Positions 51,767 to 60,431 of a stretch of DNA of 64,000 nucleotides are shown in pieces. Under the pieces are notes generated by a model, which saw only the letters and a list, made by a program, of their open reading frames with translations, was not told the DNA's origin and did no database searches. This DNA comes from UBA6522 sp965205045. Its GTDB lineage: Bacteria; Pseudomonadota; Gammaproteobacteria; Steroidobacterales; Rariloculaceae. The position numbers and the translations under genes are program-made. How positions within the stretch are numbered: position 1 is the stretch's first letter; the number at the start of each line of letters is the position of its first letter. The stretch is taken from assembly GCA_965205045.1 (NCBI GenBank), contig OZ242031.1, positions 62,001-126,000 on the forward strand, in the 5' to 3' direction.

Positions 51767-53572
51767 TTACCCGCCAGCGGGATTCGAGTCGGCGCCGGCC
51801 CGGAATTCCGGCGCCGGCGGCACCGCATCGTGCACGTTGCTCACCCCGGCAACGCCCTCGACCAAGTCGGCGTCGGAAACGGCAGGCGCGCCCCGGGCGC
51901 CCGCAATGTCGCCGACGCTCACGGGTTTGATCGGTACGCGGGGCGCAAACAGGGAGAACTCGTCCACCCGGGTTCCGGCAAGACGTTCGAGCATTGCTGC
52001 CGCAACCGGCGCGCAGTATCGCCCCTGGCACGGACCCATGCCCAAACGGGTACGCCGCTTCAGCATGCCGATCGTGGCGTTGCCATCTTCCACGGCCGCA
52101 TCGAGGTCGCGCAGCCGAACCCCCTCGCAACGGCAAATCAGCGTTTCGGGCGTTGCCAGTTCCGTCTGGTAGCGCGGCGCGTCGAACACGCGCCACAGCG
52201 CCGCCTGGAAGATTCTGTGCCGGCGCAGGGCTCCAACGGCCTGTTCGCGCGCCCGGGCATGCCCGTCCGCCAGGTCGAAGCCCAGCGACCGCACGGCCGC
52301 GCAGGCCGCGATGACGCCTTCCTCGAGCGCCGCCGGGGCTCCGCCGAGCCCGCAGCAGTCGCCGATGGCGTAGATGCCCGGGACAGTCGTCTCGCAATGC
52401 TCGTTGCGCACGGTAACCAGGTGACCGCGCCGCGCGTCATGGCCGTGCCTGCAACCCAGGCACCTGAGCACCTCGTTGTTCGGTTGAAAGCCGTAGCCGA
52501 CGCAGACCGCATCGACCTCCAGCGTGCGGTCCGCCGGCCCTTCCTCGTCACCCACCCGGACGAGCGTCGCCGCAAGCCCGCCGTCGGCGGATTGCACCGC
52601 TTTCAGCACCCGCCGGTAGAGCACCGGCACGCCGGCGGCTCGGAGGCCGGCAAGGTAACGCAATCCGTCCAGGACCAGGCGCGGCGCAGACCGGAACAGA
52701 CGGACCGAATCCAGGGGCGATGCCCGGCCCGGCGGGCGGGCGGACTCCGCCACCGCCGCCACCTTCGCTCCGGCCCGCTGCAGTTCAAACGCCACCTGCA
52801 GGTTCAGGGGCCCGTTGCCGGCCACCAGCAGGCGCTGTCCCGCAAGTACGCCGTAGCTTCGCAACAGTGTCTGGGCGGCGCCCGTGGTCATCACGCCAGG
52901 CAGGGTCCAGCCGGGAACCGGCAGGCCCCGCTCGTACGCGCCCGTTGCAACGACGGTGCGTTTCGGACGCATGATCCAACTGCTGCTCCCCTTCAGGAGG
53001 CCGAACTCGTTCGGCGCAAAAGCGCCCCAGACTTCGGCGCCGTTGAGAATCCTCGCACCTGAACGCCGGGCGCGTTCGATCAGTTGCCGGCCGCGCTCGA
53101 ATTGCCGGTCGCCGGCCAGCGATGGGGGAAGAACCGCCGCGGACGCCGGCTGCTTGAAGAATTGACCGCCCAGCGCCGGGCGCTCGTCGATGACCACGAC
53201 ATCGGCGCCCGACTCGGCCGCGACCGCCGCCGCGGTCAACCCGCCGGGGCCGCCGCCGATCACCAGAAGGTCCGGCGCTTCCGGCAGGTCCTCCGCGGCG
53301 CTCTCCTGCGGACGGTCGCCGGGAACCGCCCGCCCGGGCATGCGCTCGATCCGCATCCCGTCCCGCACCGTCGCCATGCAAGCGCGAACGCCGGAGCGTC
53401 CGTCCACCCGAACCCTGCACTCCTGGCAGACCCCCATGCCGCAGAACAGGCCGCGGGCATCGCCGGGGCCGGCTTCGCGAATCGATCGCTCGCCGGCGGC
53501 GGTCAGGGCCGCGGCCACGGAAACGCCCGGACGGCACTCTATCGGGCGGTCTTCGAAATGTATGCCGGTCAT
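51767..53572 (-). CDS. HcnAB-like iron-sulfur/FAD oxidoreductase (single-chain)
   Basis: 601 residues from the ATG at 53572. Domains: N-terminal 2Fe-2S Fer2_4 (Cys pattern CGMGVCQECRV and a later ACMA), a two-dinucleotide oxidoreductase (GGGPGGLTAAAVAAESG; AIGDCCGLGGAP), and a BFD-like [2Fe-2S] end (CRCEG ... GPCQGRYC). In HcnA/HcnB, OoxA and LhpF-type complexes the first two parts may be separate chains; here they are fused. A DAO-type beta partner would be expected for an opine or hydroxyproline oxidase, and none is adjacent. The start overlaps the stop of a remnant SnoaL frame (ATGA). Confidence 0.85.
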   Translation of the reverse strand: MTGIHFEDRPIECRPGVSVAAALTAAGERSIREAGPGDARGLFCGMGVCQECRVRVDGRSGVRACMATVRDGMRIERMPGRAVPGDRPQESAAEDLPEAPDLLVIGGGPGGLTAAAVAAESGADVVVIDERPALGGQFFKQPASAAVLPPSLAGDRQFERGRQLIERARRSGARILNGAEVWGAFAPNEFGLLKGSSSWIMRPKRTVVATGAYERGLPVPGWTLPGVMTTGAAQTLLRSYGVLAGQRLLVAGNGPLNLQVAFELQRAGAKVAAVAESARPPGRASPLDSVRLFRSAPRLVLDGLRYLAGLRAAGVPVLYRRVLKAVQSADGGLAATLVRVGDEEGPADRTLEVDAVCVGYGFQPNNEVLRCLGCRHGHDARRGHLVTVRNEHCETTVPGIYAIGDCCGLGGAPAALEEGVIAACAAVRSLGFDLADGHARAREQAVGALRRHRIFQAALWRVFDAPRYQTELATPETLICRCEGVRLRDLDAAVEDGNATIGMLKRRTRLGMGPCQGRYCAPVAAAMLERLAGTRVDEFSLFAPRVPIKPVSVGDIAGARGAPAVSDADLVEGVAGVSNVHDAVPPAPEFRAGADSNPAGG

Positions 53573-53772
53573 GGGTCCGGAGCCCCGGCCGGGGGCTGCC
53601 ACCCCTCCGGCGCCGGCATCCGCCCGATGCGATCAACGTTCGCCGCAAACCCGCCGTCGCTGCCGTTCATGAACATGCGCCCCCCGGCGATGCGCCAACC
53701 CGCGTCCAGCCTCATCAAGCAGTCGTGATACCGGTCGAAAACCGTCGCCGCGGCGCCGTCCGGACGCCCGCC
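53569..53772 (-). pseudogene. SnoaL-like gene remnant (C-terminal 67 codons)
   Basis: Directly after the aminopeptidase stop and in the same frame, 67 codons match the C-terminus of the SnoaL-like protein at 25230-25721: RPDGAAATVFDRYHD, GWRIAGGRMFMNGSD, RIGRMPAPEGW. By eye about half of the 56 aligned residues are identical. There is no start codon context and the N-terminal ~95 residues are gone. Its TGA overlaps the ATG of the flavoprotein gene, showing that the intact ancestor was translationally coupled to it. Confidence 0.75.
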
Positions 53773-55263
53773 CTACTCCAGAAAGTCGAAAGTGCCCGGA
53801 CCGGAGGTCAACGCCTCAACGTCCTCGATTTCGATCGGAATCATCCGGCTCAACCATTCGTGCCCGTCCTCGGTGACCAGCACATCGTCTTCGAGAGCCA
53901 CCCTGGGACCTTCCGGCGGCATGACGCCCTGCTCGATGGCCAGCGCCATGCCCGGCTTGAAAGGCACCAGGTAATCGCCTTCGTCGTGCACATCCATACC
54001 AATGAAGTGGCCGATGCCGTAGTAGTAGTACTCGTCGTAGCCGCCGGCATCGCGGAGCATCTCCATGGCCCTGTCGTGCAGTTGCCACCAGGTCGCTCCG
54101 GGCCTCACCATGCCGATCACCGTTTTCTGCACGTCCAGGGCTATCTCGTAGAGTTCGCGCTGGCGCTCGGTGAAGCGTCCGTCGATGGGAGCGGTCCGCT
54201 GGACGTCGGCGGAGTAGTGATTGAACGCCGCTCCCGTGTCGGTCCATACCAGGTCGCCGGCCTGGAATACCTCCTCGGCGGCACGGGGCACGAAAGCGAT
54301 CCAGCCCTCGGGAAGCTCATCGCCATCGTACGGTGTCCGCACTCCGGTACGGCGCACGGAAGTCGGAAAGCCCAGCGGCGCCCCCCGGTAGCGGTACACG
54401 AAATCGATGACCTGCATGACCTGCAATTCCGTCATCCCCGGGCGCGTGGAGCGAAAGCCGTGGCGGACGCCTTCATTGACGATGGCGACACTGCGCCTCA
54501 GGTTCGCGATCGACCAGGAATCCTGCAACTGGCGCACCTGGTCGAGTATCTCCGCCGAGTCGCGCAGGCGTATTTCCGGCGAAAAGCGGCGGATTCGCTC
54601 GAACTCCTGCAGCCGCCCGGGTTCCGGCATCCCGAGCCGGAAGAAGCGCGGGTAGTTGAGGTAGAGCACCTTGTCGCGGGCGCCCCAGGCGCGCGACAGT
54701 GCCGCCGCCAGCGGCCAGCGCCGCACCTGGGTGATGCGCCAGTCGCGAAAGTCGGTCATGGCCACGGACAGGTCGTGCTCGAGAATGGCGAACGGCCGCA
54801 CATCCTCGATACCGGTGCGCGCAGCGATGGCCGCCGGGTCCATGGAGGTGTACAGCACCACCCAGTCGCGCACCGGCTCGTCGAGGCGCCCCTCGGCATC
54901 CCCGGCCGCCGGCAGCAGCAGTAACGCCGAGTCGAGGCTGTACACGCTGTCCAGCCCGGTGAGATACGTGAAATCGTGGTTGTCCGATTCGGGCACCTGG
55001 AATTCCAGACGCCGCTCCTGGGCGCGTTCCACCGAGTAGACGATCATGGCGCCCCCGGGCATGGCTTCCATGACCCGCGCCCGGCGCTTCGCGAAAATCT
55101 CCCGCAATTGCACGGGATCCGGATTGTCGACATCGATCCGGGCGGCAAGCGCCGCCTCGGCGGCAAAGTCGTACGAGAACGGCCTGAACCCCCGCTCGGG
55201 GTCTTGCGCAACCAGCGGAAACGCCGCCAGCACGGCGGCGAGGCAACAGAAGGCTCTGATCAT
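53773..55263 (-). CDS. Secreted M24-family Xaa-Pro aminopeptidase-like metallopeptidase
   Basis: 496 residues. Signal peptide IRAFCCLAAVLAAFPLVAQ. N-terminal creatinase-like domain (AKRRARVMEAMPGGAMIVYS), then the pita-bread fold with metal ligands visible in WTDTGAAFNHYSADVQRT (two Asp), GIGHFIGMDVHDEGD (His), AIEQGVM (Glu) and ALEDDVLVTEDG (Glu). All five look intact. It removes N-terminal residues ahead of proline, here in the periplasm or outside. It overlaps the upstream DUF885 gene by 4 nt (ATGA). Confidence 0.9.
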   Translation of the reverse strand: MIRAFCCLAAVLAAFPLVAQDPERGFRPFSYDFAAEAALAARIDVDNPDPVQLREIFAKRRARVMEAMPGGAMIVYSVERAQERRLEFQVPESDNHDFTYLTGLDSVYSLDSALLLLPAAGDAEGRLDEPVRDWVVLYTSMDPAAIAARTGIEDVRPFAILEHDLSVAMTDFRDWRITQVRRWPLAAALSRAWGARDKVLYLNYPRFFRLGMPEPGRLQEFERIRRFSPEIRLRDSAEILDQVRQLQDSWSIANLRRSVAIVNEGVRHGFRSTRPGMTELQVMQVIDFVYRYRGAPLGFPTSVRRTGVRTPYDGDELPEGWIAFVPRAAEEVFQAGDLVWTDTGAAFNHYSADVQRTAPIDGRFTERQRELYEIALDVQKTVIGMVRPGATWWQLHDRAMEMLRDAGGYDEYYYYGIGHFIGMDVHDEGDYLVPFKPGMALAIEQGVMPPEGPRVALEDDVLVTEDGHEWLSRMIPIEIEDVEALTSGPGTFDFLE

Positions 55264-56942
55264 GGATTTTCTCCGGGGAAAGGCTTGCCCACGACATCCC
55301 TCCAGACGGCGCGGGCGTCGTCATCGAGTCCGGCCATCTCCCACCGGATCAGGGTCAGGGGGATGATGCCGCGCGAGAGGAGGTCGTCATGGAACTCGCC
55401 GAGGTCGAATTCCTCGCCGAGCTGGAAGGCGCGCTCGGATACCAGTTGCTCGATCTGTGTCTTTCCGAGCAGGTACATGCTGCCCAGGCCGGGGCGCCGC
55501 AGGTAGGCGACCAGGTCATACCGGCCGAGGTCTTCTTCCATGTACGGCACCCACTCCATCATGTAGGCGTTGGCCTCATCCAGGGTCATTGCGCCGGTGT
55601 GCATGCCGATCTCGGCGAAAAAGCGGCTGCCGCGCTTGATCAGGGCCGCGTAGAAGAGTTCGCGTACGCGGGGATTGTCCTCGGCAATCCCGGCCTGTAT
55701 CAACGTCTCCTCAAGGTACGTGGCCCAACCTTCCGCGCGGGCGCTCTCCGAGTGGGTTCGGCGTATCGGGTTTTCAAGGCGCTGCCTCAACTCCGCATCG
55801 AAGCGATGTCCGGGTATCGAGGCATGAATGTGGTTGTTCAAGGCGTTGCGAAACTGGAGTTCCTCCCAGAAATGACGGTCCGTCGCCGCCCGGGGGCTCC
55901 AGAAAACATCGGTCTCGAATTCCTCCGGCATGTAGTCCGGAATGGTCAGCAGGTCGAGTTCTTCGACCAGCTCCCGGATTCTGGCCTCGGCATCGCGAGT
56001 CCTCCGCCGGTGCTGTTCCGCGCTCTGCGTCAGTTCCAGTTCGTCCAGCGACCGGTTTCTGTGGCGATCGAGCAGGTAGTTGAAGCGGTAGCGGTGAAAC
56101 TCGCGCTCGCCGATGCCCACGAGGTCGTCGACCGTCTGCGGCAGCAGGCGGACGTGCTTCAGGTACCAGTTGTAGTTTTCCGTACCGATCGCGGCGGATG
56201 GTTCCATGCCGTCGAGGTTTTCGGCCAGCCAGTCACGATACCGCTGCGCCGAGGCCGTGGCTTCCCGGCAGTCTCCGAGCAGCTCGCCGTCCCCGGGCGC
56301 AAGACGGCCGCAAAGATCCCCGAACCAGCCGATGGTCCCCTCCGGCGGCTCGTCGCGATAAGGCTCGCCCTGGCCGACGCCGTCGAAACGATCCAGCAGG
56401 AAAATCGCAAGCCCGGCCAGCTCGCCGGCCGGCTGCGTCAGGTTCTCGATGGCGTTATCCACCATCGCCGGCACGGCCTTCAGTTCCAGGGACAGCGCTG
56501 CCCGCTCGTCTGGCGTCGATGGAGCCTCCGCATAGGGTATGGCGCTGAACTGGTACAGATAGGTCAGGGGGTCGCGCGACCAGGGCTGCATCACCCGGTG
56601 CTGGAAGACGATGTCATTCATCTTCGACCAGACCAGCAGGTAGTCCACCTGCTGCGGGACGGACCATGAGGAAGTATCGATGTCGAGAAGCCGCCCGCGG
56701 AAGTCTTCGAGCTGCGCGCGTTGCTCCGCGACGGCACGGCCGCTCAGATCCGGCACGCCGTCGCGCTGCCCGGGCCTGGCGAGTTCGAGAATCTCCTCGT
56801 TCAGCCCGATCAGCCCGGTGTAGCTGCCCTGGGCGAAAGCGCCGGAGCACCACGCCAGCATCAGCATCAGCGACGCCGGAAAAAGCGTCTTTCCGACAAA
56901 GCCGCGAGGGCTCGTGGAACCCTCGCGGCCGTCAACCTTCAA
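55260..56942 (-). CDS. DUF885 peptidase-like protein, copy 3
   Basis: 560 residues from a TTG at 56942; the true start could be further in. Signal-like segment FPASLMLMLAWCSGAFAQ. The signature is HASIPGHR at 373-380 (Ala for Glu, Arg for the last His), then AEGWATYLEE and the C-terminal FHDDLLSRG...LIRWEM. It overlaps the Xaa-Pro aminopeptidase gene, suggesting joint peptide processing. A strong hairpin sits over its first codons, so translation or transcription here may be attenuated. Confidence 0.83.
   Translation of the reverse strand: MKVDGREGSTSPRGFVGKTLFPASLMLMLAWCSGAFAQGSYTGLIGLNEEILELARPGQRDGVPDLSGRAVAEQRAQLEDFRGRLLDIDTSSWSVPQQVDYLLVWSKMNDIVFQHRVMQPWSRDPLTYLYQFSAIPYAEAPSTPDERAALSLELKAVPAMVDNAIENLTQPAGELAGLAIFLLDRFDGVGQGEPYRDEPPEGTIGWFGDLCGRLAPGDGELLGDCREATASAQRYRDWLAENLDGMEPSAAIGTENYNWYLKHVRLLPQTVDDLVGIGEREFHRYRFNYLLDRHRNRSLDELELTQSAEQHRRRTRDAEARIRELVEELDLLTIPDYMPEEFETDVFWSPRAATDRHFWEELQFRNALNNHIHASIPGHRFDAELRQRLENPIRRTHSESARAEGWATYLEETLIQAGIAEDNPRVRELFYAALIKRGSRFFAEIGMHTGAMTLDEANAYMMEWVPYMEEDLGRYDLVAYLRRPGLGSMYLLGKTQIEQLVSERAFQLGEEFDLGEFHDDLLSRGIIPLTLIRWEMAGLDDDARAVWRDVVGKPFPGENP
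56901..56929 (-). terminator. Stem-loop after the TonB receptor gene, overlapping the start of DUF885 copy 3
   Basis: A perfect 10-bp stem, GCCGCGAGGG / CCCTCGCGGC with a 9-nt loop, lies 27-55 nt past the TonB receptor stop on its strand and is followed by TTTGT. The short T-run suggests a partial terminator that would lower read-through into the peptidase genes. Confidence 0.55.
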
Positions 56943-56955
56943 ATCGCTACCCGGC

Positions 56956-59892
56956 CTAGAGGCCTACCTCGACGCCCACGAAGTAGCTGCGGCCCATCGG
57001 ATCGTAGAGGTTGACCGCGATGTTGAGATCGGTGCCAGCAATGTAACCCCAGATCGGAGGTTCCTTGTCAGCGATGTTGTTGATGCCGAAGTTCAGCGTG
57101 GTATTTTCGGTGAAGTTCCAGCTGCCGTTCAGATTGAATATAACCCAAGGATCTTGCGTACTGGCATTAAGTAAAGTGCTCGGGGTGGTGTTCTCGTACT
57201 GCTCGAGCTGACCGACATAGTTCATCTCCGGACTCAGCGTCAGTGGGCCCGAATTCCAGTTGACGCGCAGCAGGCCGCGGAAATTCGGCGACGGACGAGT
57301 AGCCCCTCTTGAGCAGGGCCTATTGAATTTGCCCGCGCAATCGACCGCCGGAGTACTTTGCAACACTTGGATTTCGTTCGTGAATTGCCACGATCCAAAC
57401 CACCGAATGTCCATGGTTGCCTCACGATTGGGCAACGACAGCCAATCGGGTACGCTGTCAACGATGTATGTGGCCGACCAATCAAGGCCGTCCACGTTGC
57501 GGTCGGCCAGGTTCAGCAATGGGGCGTAGACGTCCAGGATATTGCCGTTCCGGTCACGGACAATCGACTGACACGAGGCAGAGTTGATATCCAAGATCGA
57601 AAAGCAGTCATTGATTAGCTGCGGGCCACCAACTGTGGCAATGGCATCCGTCATCTCGATCGTGTAGTAGTCCACCGACATGGTCAGACCGGTCAGGAAA
57701 TTCGGCGAGAGCACGAATCCTGCCGTGAGGGTGTCGGCTTGTTCTTCCGACAAATCGGCGTTGCCGCCACTGATCTCGGAGTACCCCTGCCGCGCCGATA
57801 CGTCCAAAGTGTCAATCAGATTGGCAGGCACGCCTTGCTGAACGCACAGATCCTTTACAGCCTGCGACGGGTTGTTGAAAGAGAAGCAAGGGTCGCTGGT
57901 CGTGTCGGGCTCGAAGCCGGTGCCAACCGGCGCCAACAGCTCGTCCAGGTTGGGCGCGCGAATGGCCGTGCCATAGCCAGCCCGGATTTTCAACTGATCG
58001 TTGACATCCATGTCCAGAGACAGATTCCAGGTGGACACCGAACCGACAGTCGAGTAGTTGGCGGCGCGGGCCGCGCCCTCAATCGCCAGACTCTGCAAGC
58101 CCATCTGGTCGTTAAGGAGCGGAACCCTGACCTCGCCGAACACCTCGGCCAGGTCGTAACTGCCATCCGTGATGTAGGGTGCTATGGATGCGCCCGTGAT
58201 ATCGTTGCGCAATTGCGCCTCGTTCGGCACGATGCGGATGCTTTCCTTGCGGTATTCCGCACCGAACGCCGTCGCGACCGTGCCCGCGGGCAGCTCGAAC
58301 AAATCGCCGGCGAGGGTGGCGCCCGCGACGGTCCGCTCGAATCGCTGGTCGTCAACGCGCTCGGTTCGCAGGAATTCGACCATCTCCGGTGTCAACACGT
58401 CCGTGCCGAATACGTTTACGGGCACACAGCCGCGGATCGGGTTGCGGCAACTCGCACTACCGTCTTCATCGATAACGACATCGAGGCCAAGCGACAGAGC
58501 CGACTTCGATAACAGGCCAACGAGCGAATGAACCGTATCGTTTCTGGAGAACTGATAGAACGTATCCCATGTCCAGTTGTTTTCGCCGAGGTCGAAGTCG
58601 CCGCGCAGCCCTCCGGTGGCCAGGAACGCATCGGTGGTGTAATCGAAGTCTCGCGTCCCGAATTCAATCATGCGCCGGCCGGTATTGAACACTTCGTAAT
58701 TGCCATCGCCGTCCGGATCGAACAACTCCGCGTTCTGCGCCCAGAAGTTTTGCAGCGTCGGGCTGAACACCGGGTTGTTGACCGCATCCGGGATGTAGAC
58801 CGTACCGCGTGGATAGCCGGCAGACGTCGTTGGAGTGGCGTTGGCAGCCATCCGATAGTCCTGCCGGTACTTGATGTTGAAGACCTGGGCATACGCCTCG
58901 ACCCGGTCGTTGATCTCGTGATGGCCTATGGCGCTGATCTGGAAGCGGTCAATGGGCCGCAACAGGAAATTGGTCTCCGCGTAGTTGTACCCGTCGCGGA
59001 TATTGCAAAATGGCAACGGCTCGCCGCCAGAGCCGAAACGTACCCCTGTGAGTCGTTCGTTAGGCGGGCAATCGCCGCTGAGATCGACGCCCTTGATCTG
59101 CGTCATTTGTTGAGAATTCAAAGAAACCCGGTTGCCAACAATATTGCCTGCGGCAAACTGCACCAGCTCGCCTTGCACGGGGTATAGGGGTATGGCGGAG
59201 AAACTCCGATCGGCCCCGAGGATTGTGCCGCGCTCGGACCAGGAAAACGCGAACGCCACGTTGCTGCTGCCATCGTCGGAGCCATAGCCCACCAATAAAT
59301 CCGCCCGCTCCGTCTCGCCGTCGCCGTAACCGCTAGCGCCGCGTTGGAAGCGGGCGGTTACGCCCTGGATATCGTTGCGCAAGCGAAAGTTGACGACACC
59401 GCCGATGGCGTCCGAACCGTAAACCGCGGAGGCGCCGCCGGTGACCAGTTCAGCCGACTGCACCATGATGTCCGGGATGCTGGCCAGGTCCGCGACACCC
59501 GAAACCTCGGCCGGGATATAGCGGCGGCCGTCAACCAGCACTAGCGTGCGCACCCTGCCCAAGCCGCGCAAGTCGGCGCTCATCGCCGCGCCTCCGTACT
59601 GATTTGAGTTGGAGGTGGTTTCGGGCCTTAGCTGGGGCATCCGGTTCACGGTCTGCTCCAGGGTCAGGAATCCCGAGTTCTGAATCTCATCCATGCCCAC
59701 GGTGGCCACCGGGCTGATCTCGACGAAATCGCGGTCGCGCCGCAGGCGGGATCCGGTGACGACGACCTCTTCCAGGACGTCAACTTCGTCCTGTGCGTTG
59801 GCGACAGTGACGGTAAGGCCCGCACCTGCGGCCGCGCTTGCGATCAGAGCACACTGCACGGCCCTGCTGATTGGCGTAAGACGGTGATTCAT
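56956..59892 (-). CDS. TonB-dependent receptor
   Basis: 978 residues with a GGGAGAATAAATCG site. Signal peptide cut near ANAQ, TonB box EEVVVTGSRLRR, plug with GGASAVYGSDAIGGVVNF, and a barrel ending SYFVGVEVGL. The length and the G-S-R-L box are typical of the large receptors that import peptides or oligosaccharides in Xanthomonas/Caulobacter-type bacteria. The clustering with DUF885 and M24 peptidases suggests a peptide-like ligand. Confidence 0.93.
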   Translation of the reverse strand: MNHRLTPISRAVQCALIASAAAGAGLTVTVANAQDEVDVLEEVVVTGSRLRRDRDFVEISPVATVGMDEIQNSGFLTLEQTVNRMPQLRPETTSNSNQYGGAAMSADLRGLGRVRTLVLVDGRRYIPAEVSGVADLASIPDIMVQSAELVTGGASAVYGSDAIGGVVNFRLRNDIQGVTARFQRGASGYGDGETERADLLVGYGSDDGSSNVAFAFSWSERGTILGADRSFSAIPLYPVQGELVQFAAGNIVGNRVSLNSQQMTQIKGVDLSGDCPPNERLTGVRFGSGGEPLPFCNIRDGYNYAETNFLLRPIDRFQISAIGHHEINDRVEAYAQVFNIKYRQDYRMAANATPTTSAGYPRGTVYIPDAVNNPVFSPTLQNFWAQNAELFDPDGDGNYEVFNTGRRMIEFGTRDFDYTTDAFLATGGLRGDFDLGENNWTWDTFYQFSRNDTVHSLVGLLSKSALSLGLDVVIDEDGSASCRNPIRGCVPVNVFGTDVLTPEMVEFLRTERVDDQRFERTVAGATLAGDLFELPAGTVATAFGAEYRKESIRIVPNEAQLRNDITGASIAPYITDGSYDLAEVFGEVRVPLLNDQMGLQSLAIEGAARAANYSTVGSVSTWNLSLDMDVNDQLKIRAGYGTAIRAPNLDELLAPVGTGFEPDTTSDPCFSFNNPSQAVKDLCVQQGVPANLIDTLDVSARQGYSEISGGNADLSEEQADTLTAGFVLSPNFLTGLTMSVDYYTIEMTDAIATVGGPQLINDCFSILDINSASCQSIVRDRNGNILDVYAPLLNLADRNVDGLDWSATYIVDSVPDWLSLPNREATMDIRWFGSWQFTNEIQVLQSTPAVDCAGKFNRPCSRGATRPSPNFRGLLRVNWNSGPLTLSPEMNYVGQLEQYENTTPSTLLNASTQDPWVIFNLNGSWNFTENTTLNFGINNIADKEPPIWGYIAGTDLNIAVNLYDPMGRSYFVGVEVGL

Positions 59893-60431
59893 CGATTTAT
59901 TCTCCCGTAACTGGTTTCATGCGCGACCGGCGGGCTGTCCAACACGCCACTTCAGGGTGACTGCAAAGCCCACTGGCCGCCGACGGCAAATCTCGGCCCA
60001 TCGTTTTCGAATCGTTGTCGACATGCCGAGCCGACCCCCATTTGTACATACGCAACGCTTGGGCGATTGCGCACTTGGCGAATATTATGGTCACGCAAAC
60101 GATTGTGTCAATGGTTTCCCGGCGATTCCAGCGATTCCCTCCAATCCCGCCAAAGAGCCCGCAACATCGAACCGCCACCCGGTCCAACATCCCGGCCAAA
60201 ACGCCTGTACACAGCAGAAAACGCCGAAATGGGACGCGCCGATCCGAGGGTCGGGGACTGTCCCTACCGGTATCGCATGTAGTGAACCCGCAAAAGGACT
60301 TGTTTTGTTCGATCAATAGAAGTACGGTCCTTCAGCTCGGTCCTTCCGATTCCGTGCGCCGGTTGTCGCCCGGCGCATCGCCGGGCCTGTGGCGAGGAAT
60401 GGCCGGCTAATACTAAATAGAGGGAAAGCAC
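59893..60431. other. 539-nt divergent intergenic region
   Basis: Separates the TonB receptor (minus) from DUF885 copy 4 (plus). It contains the strong minus-strand promoter at 60084-60111, the receptor leader and, near the plus-strand gene, a GC-rich hairpin GCGCCGG-N7-CCGGCGC (60356-60376) without a T-run. No gene is visible. Confidence 0.6.
60084..60111 (-). promoter_or_regulatory. Sigma-70 promoter of the TonB receptor gene, with long leader
   Basis: On the minus strand, TTGACA (60111-60106) and CATAAT (60089-60084) are separated by 16 nt, matching 11 of 12 consensus bases. Transcription would begin near 60077, giving a leader of about 185 nt before the ATG at 59892. Such a leader is long enough for an RNA element, but I recognise none. 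Confidence 0.6.

Noticed and set aside
60356..60376. GC-rich hairpin GCGCCGG-N7-CCGGCGC taken as a terminator
   Set aside because: No T-run on either strand and it sits in a promoter region before a gene start.
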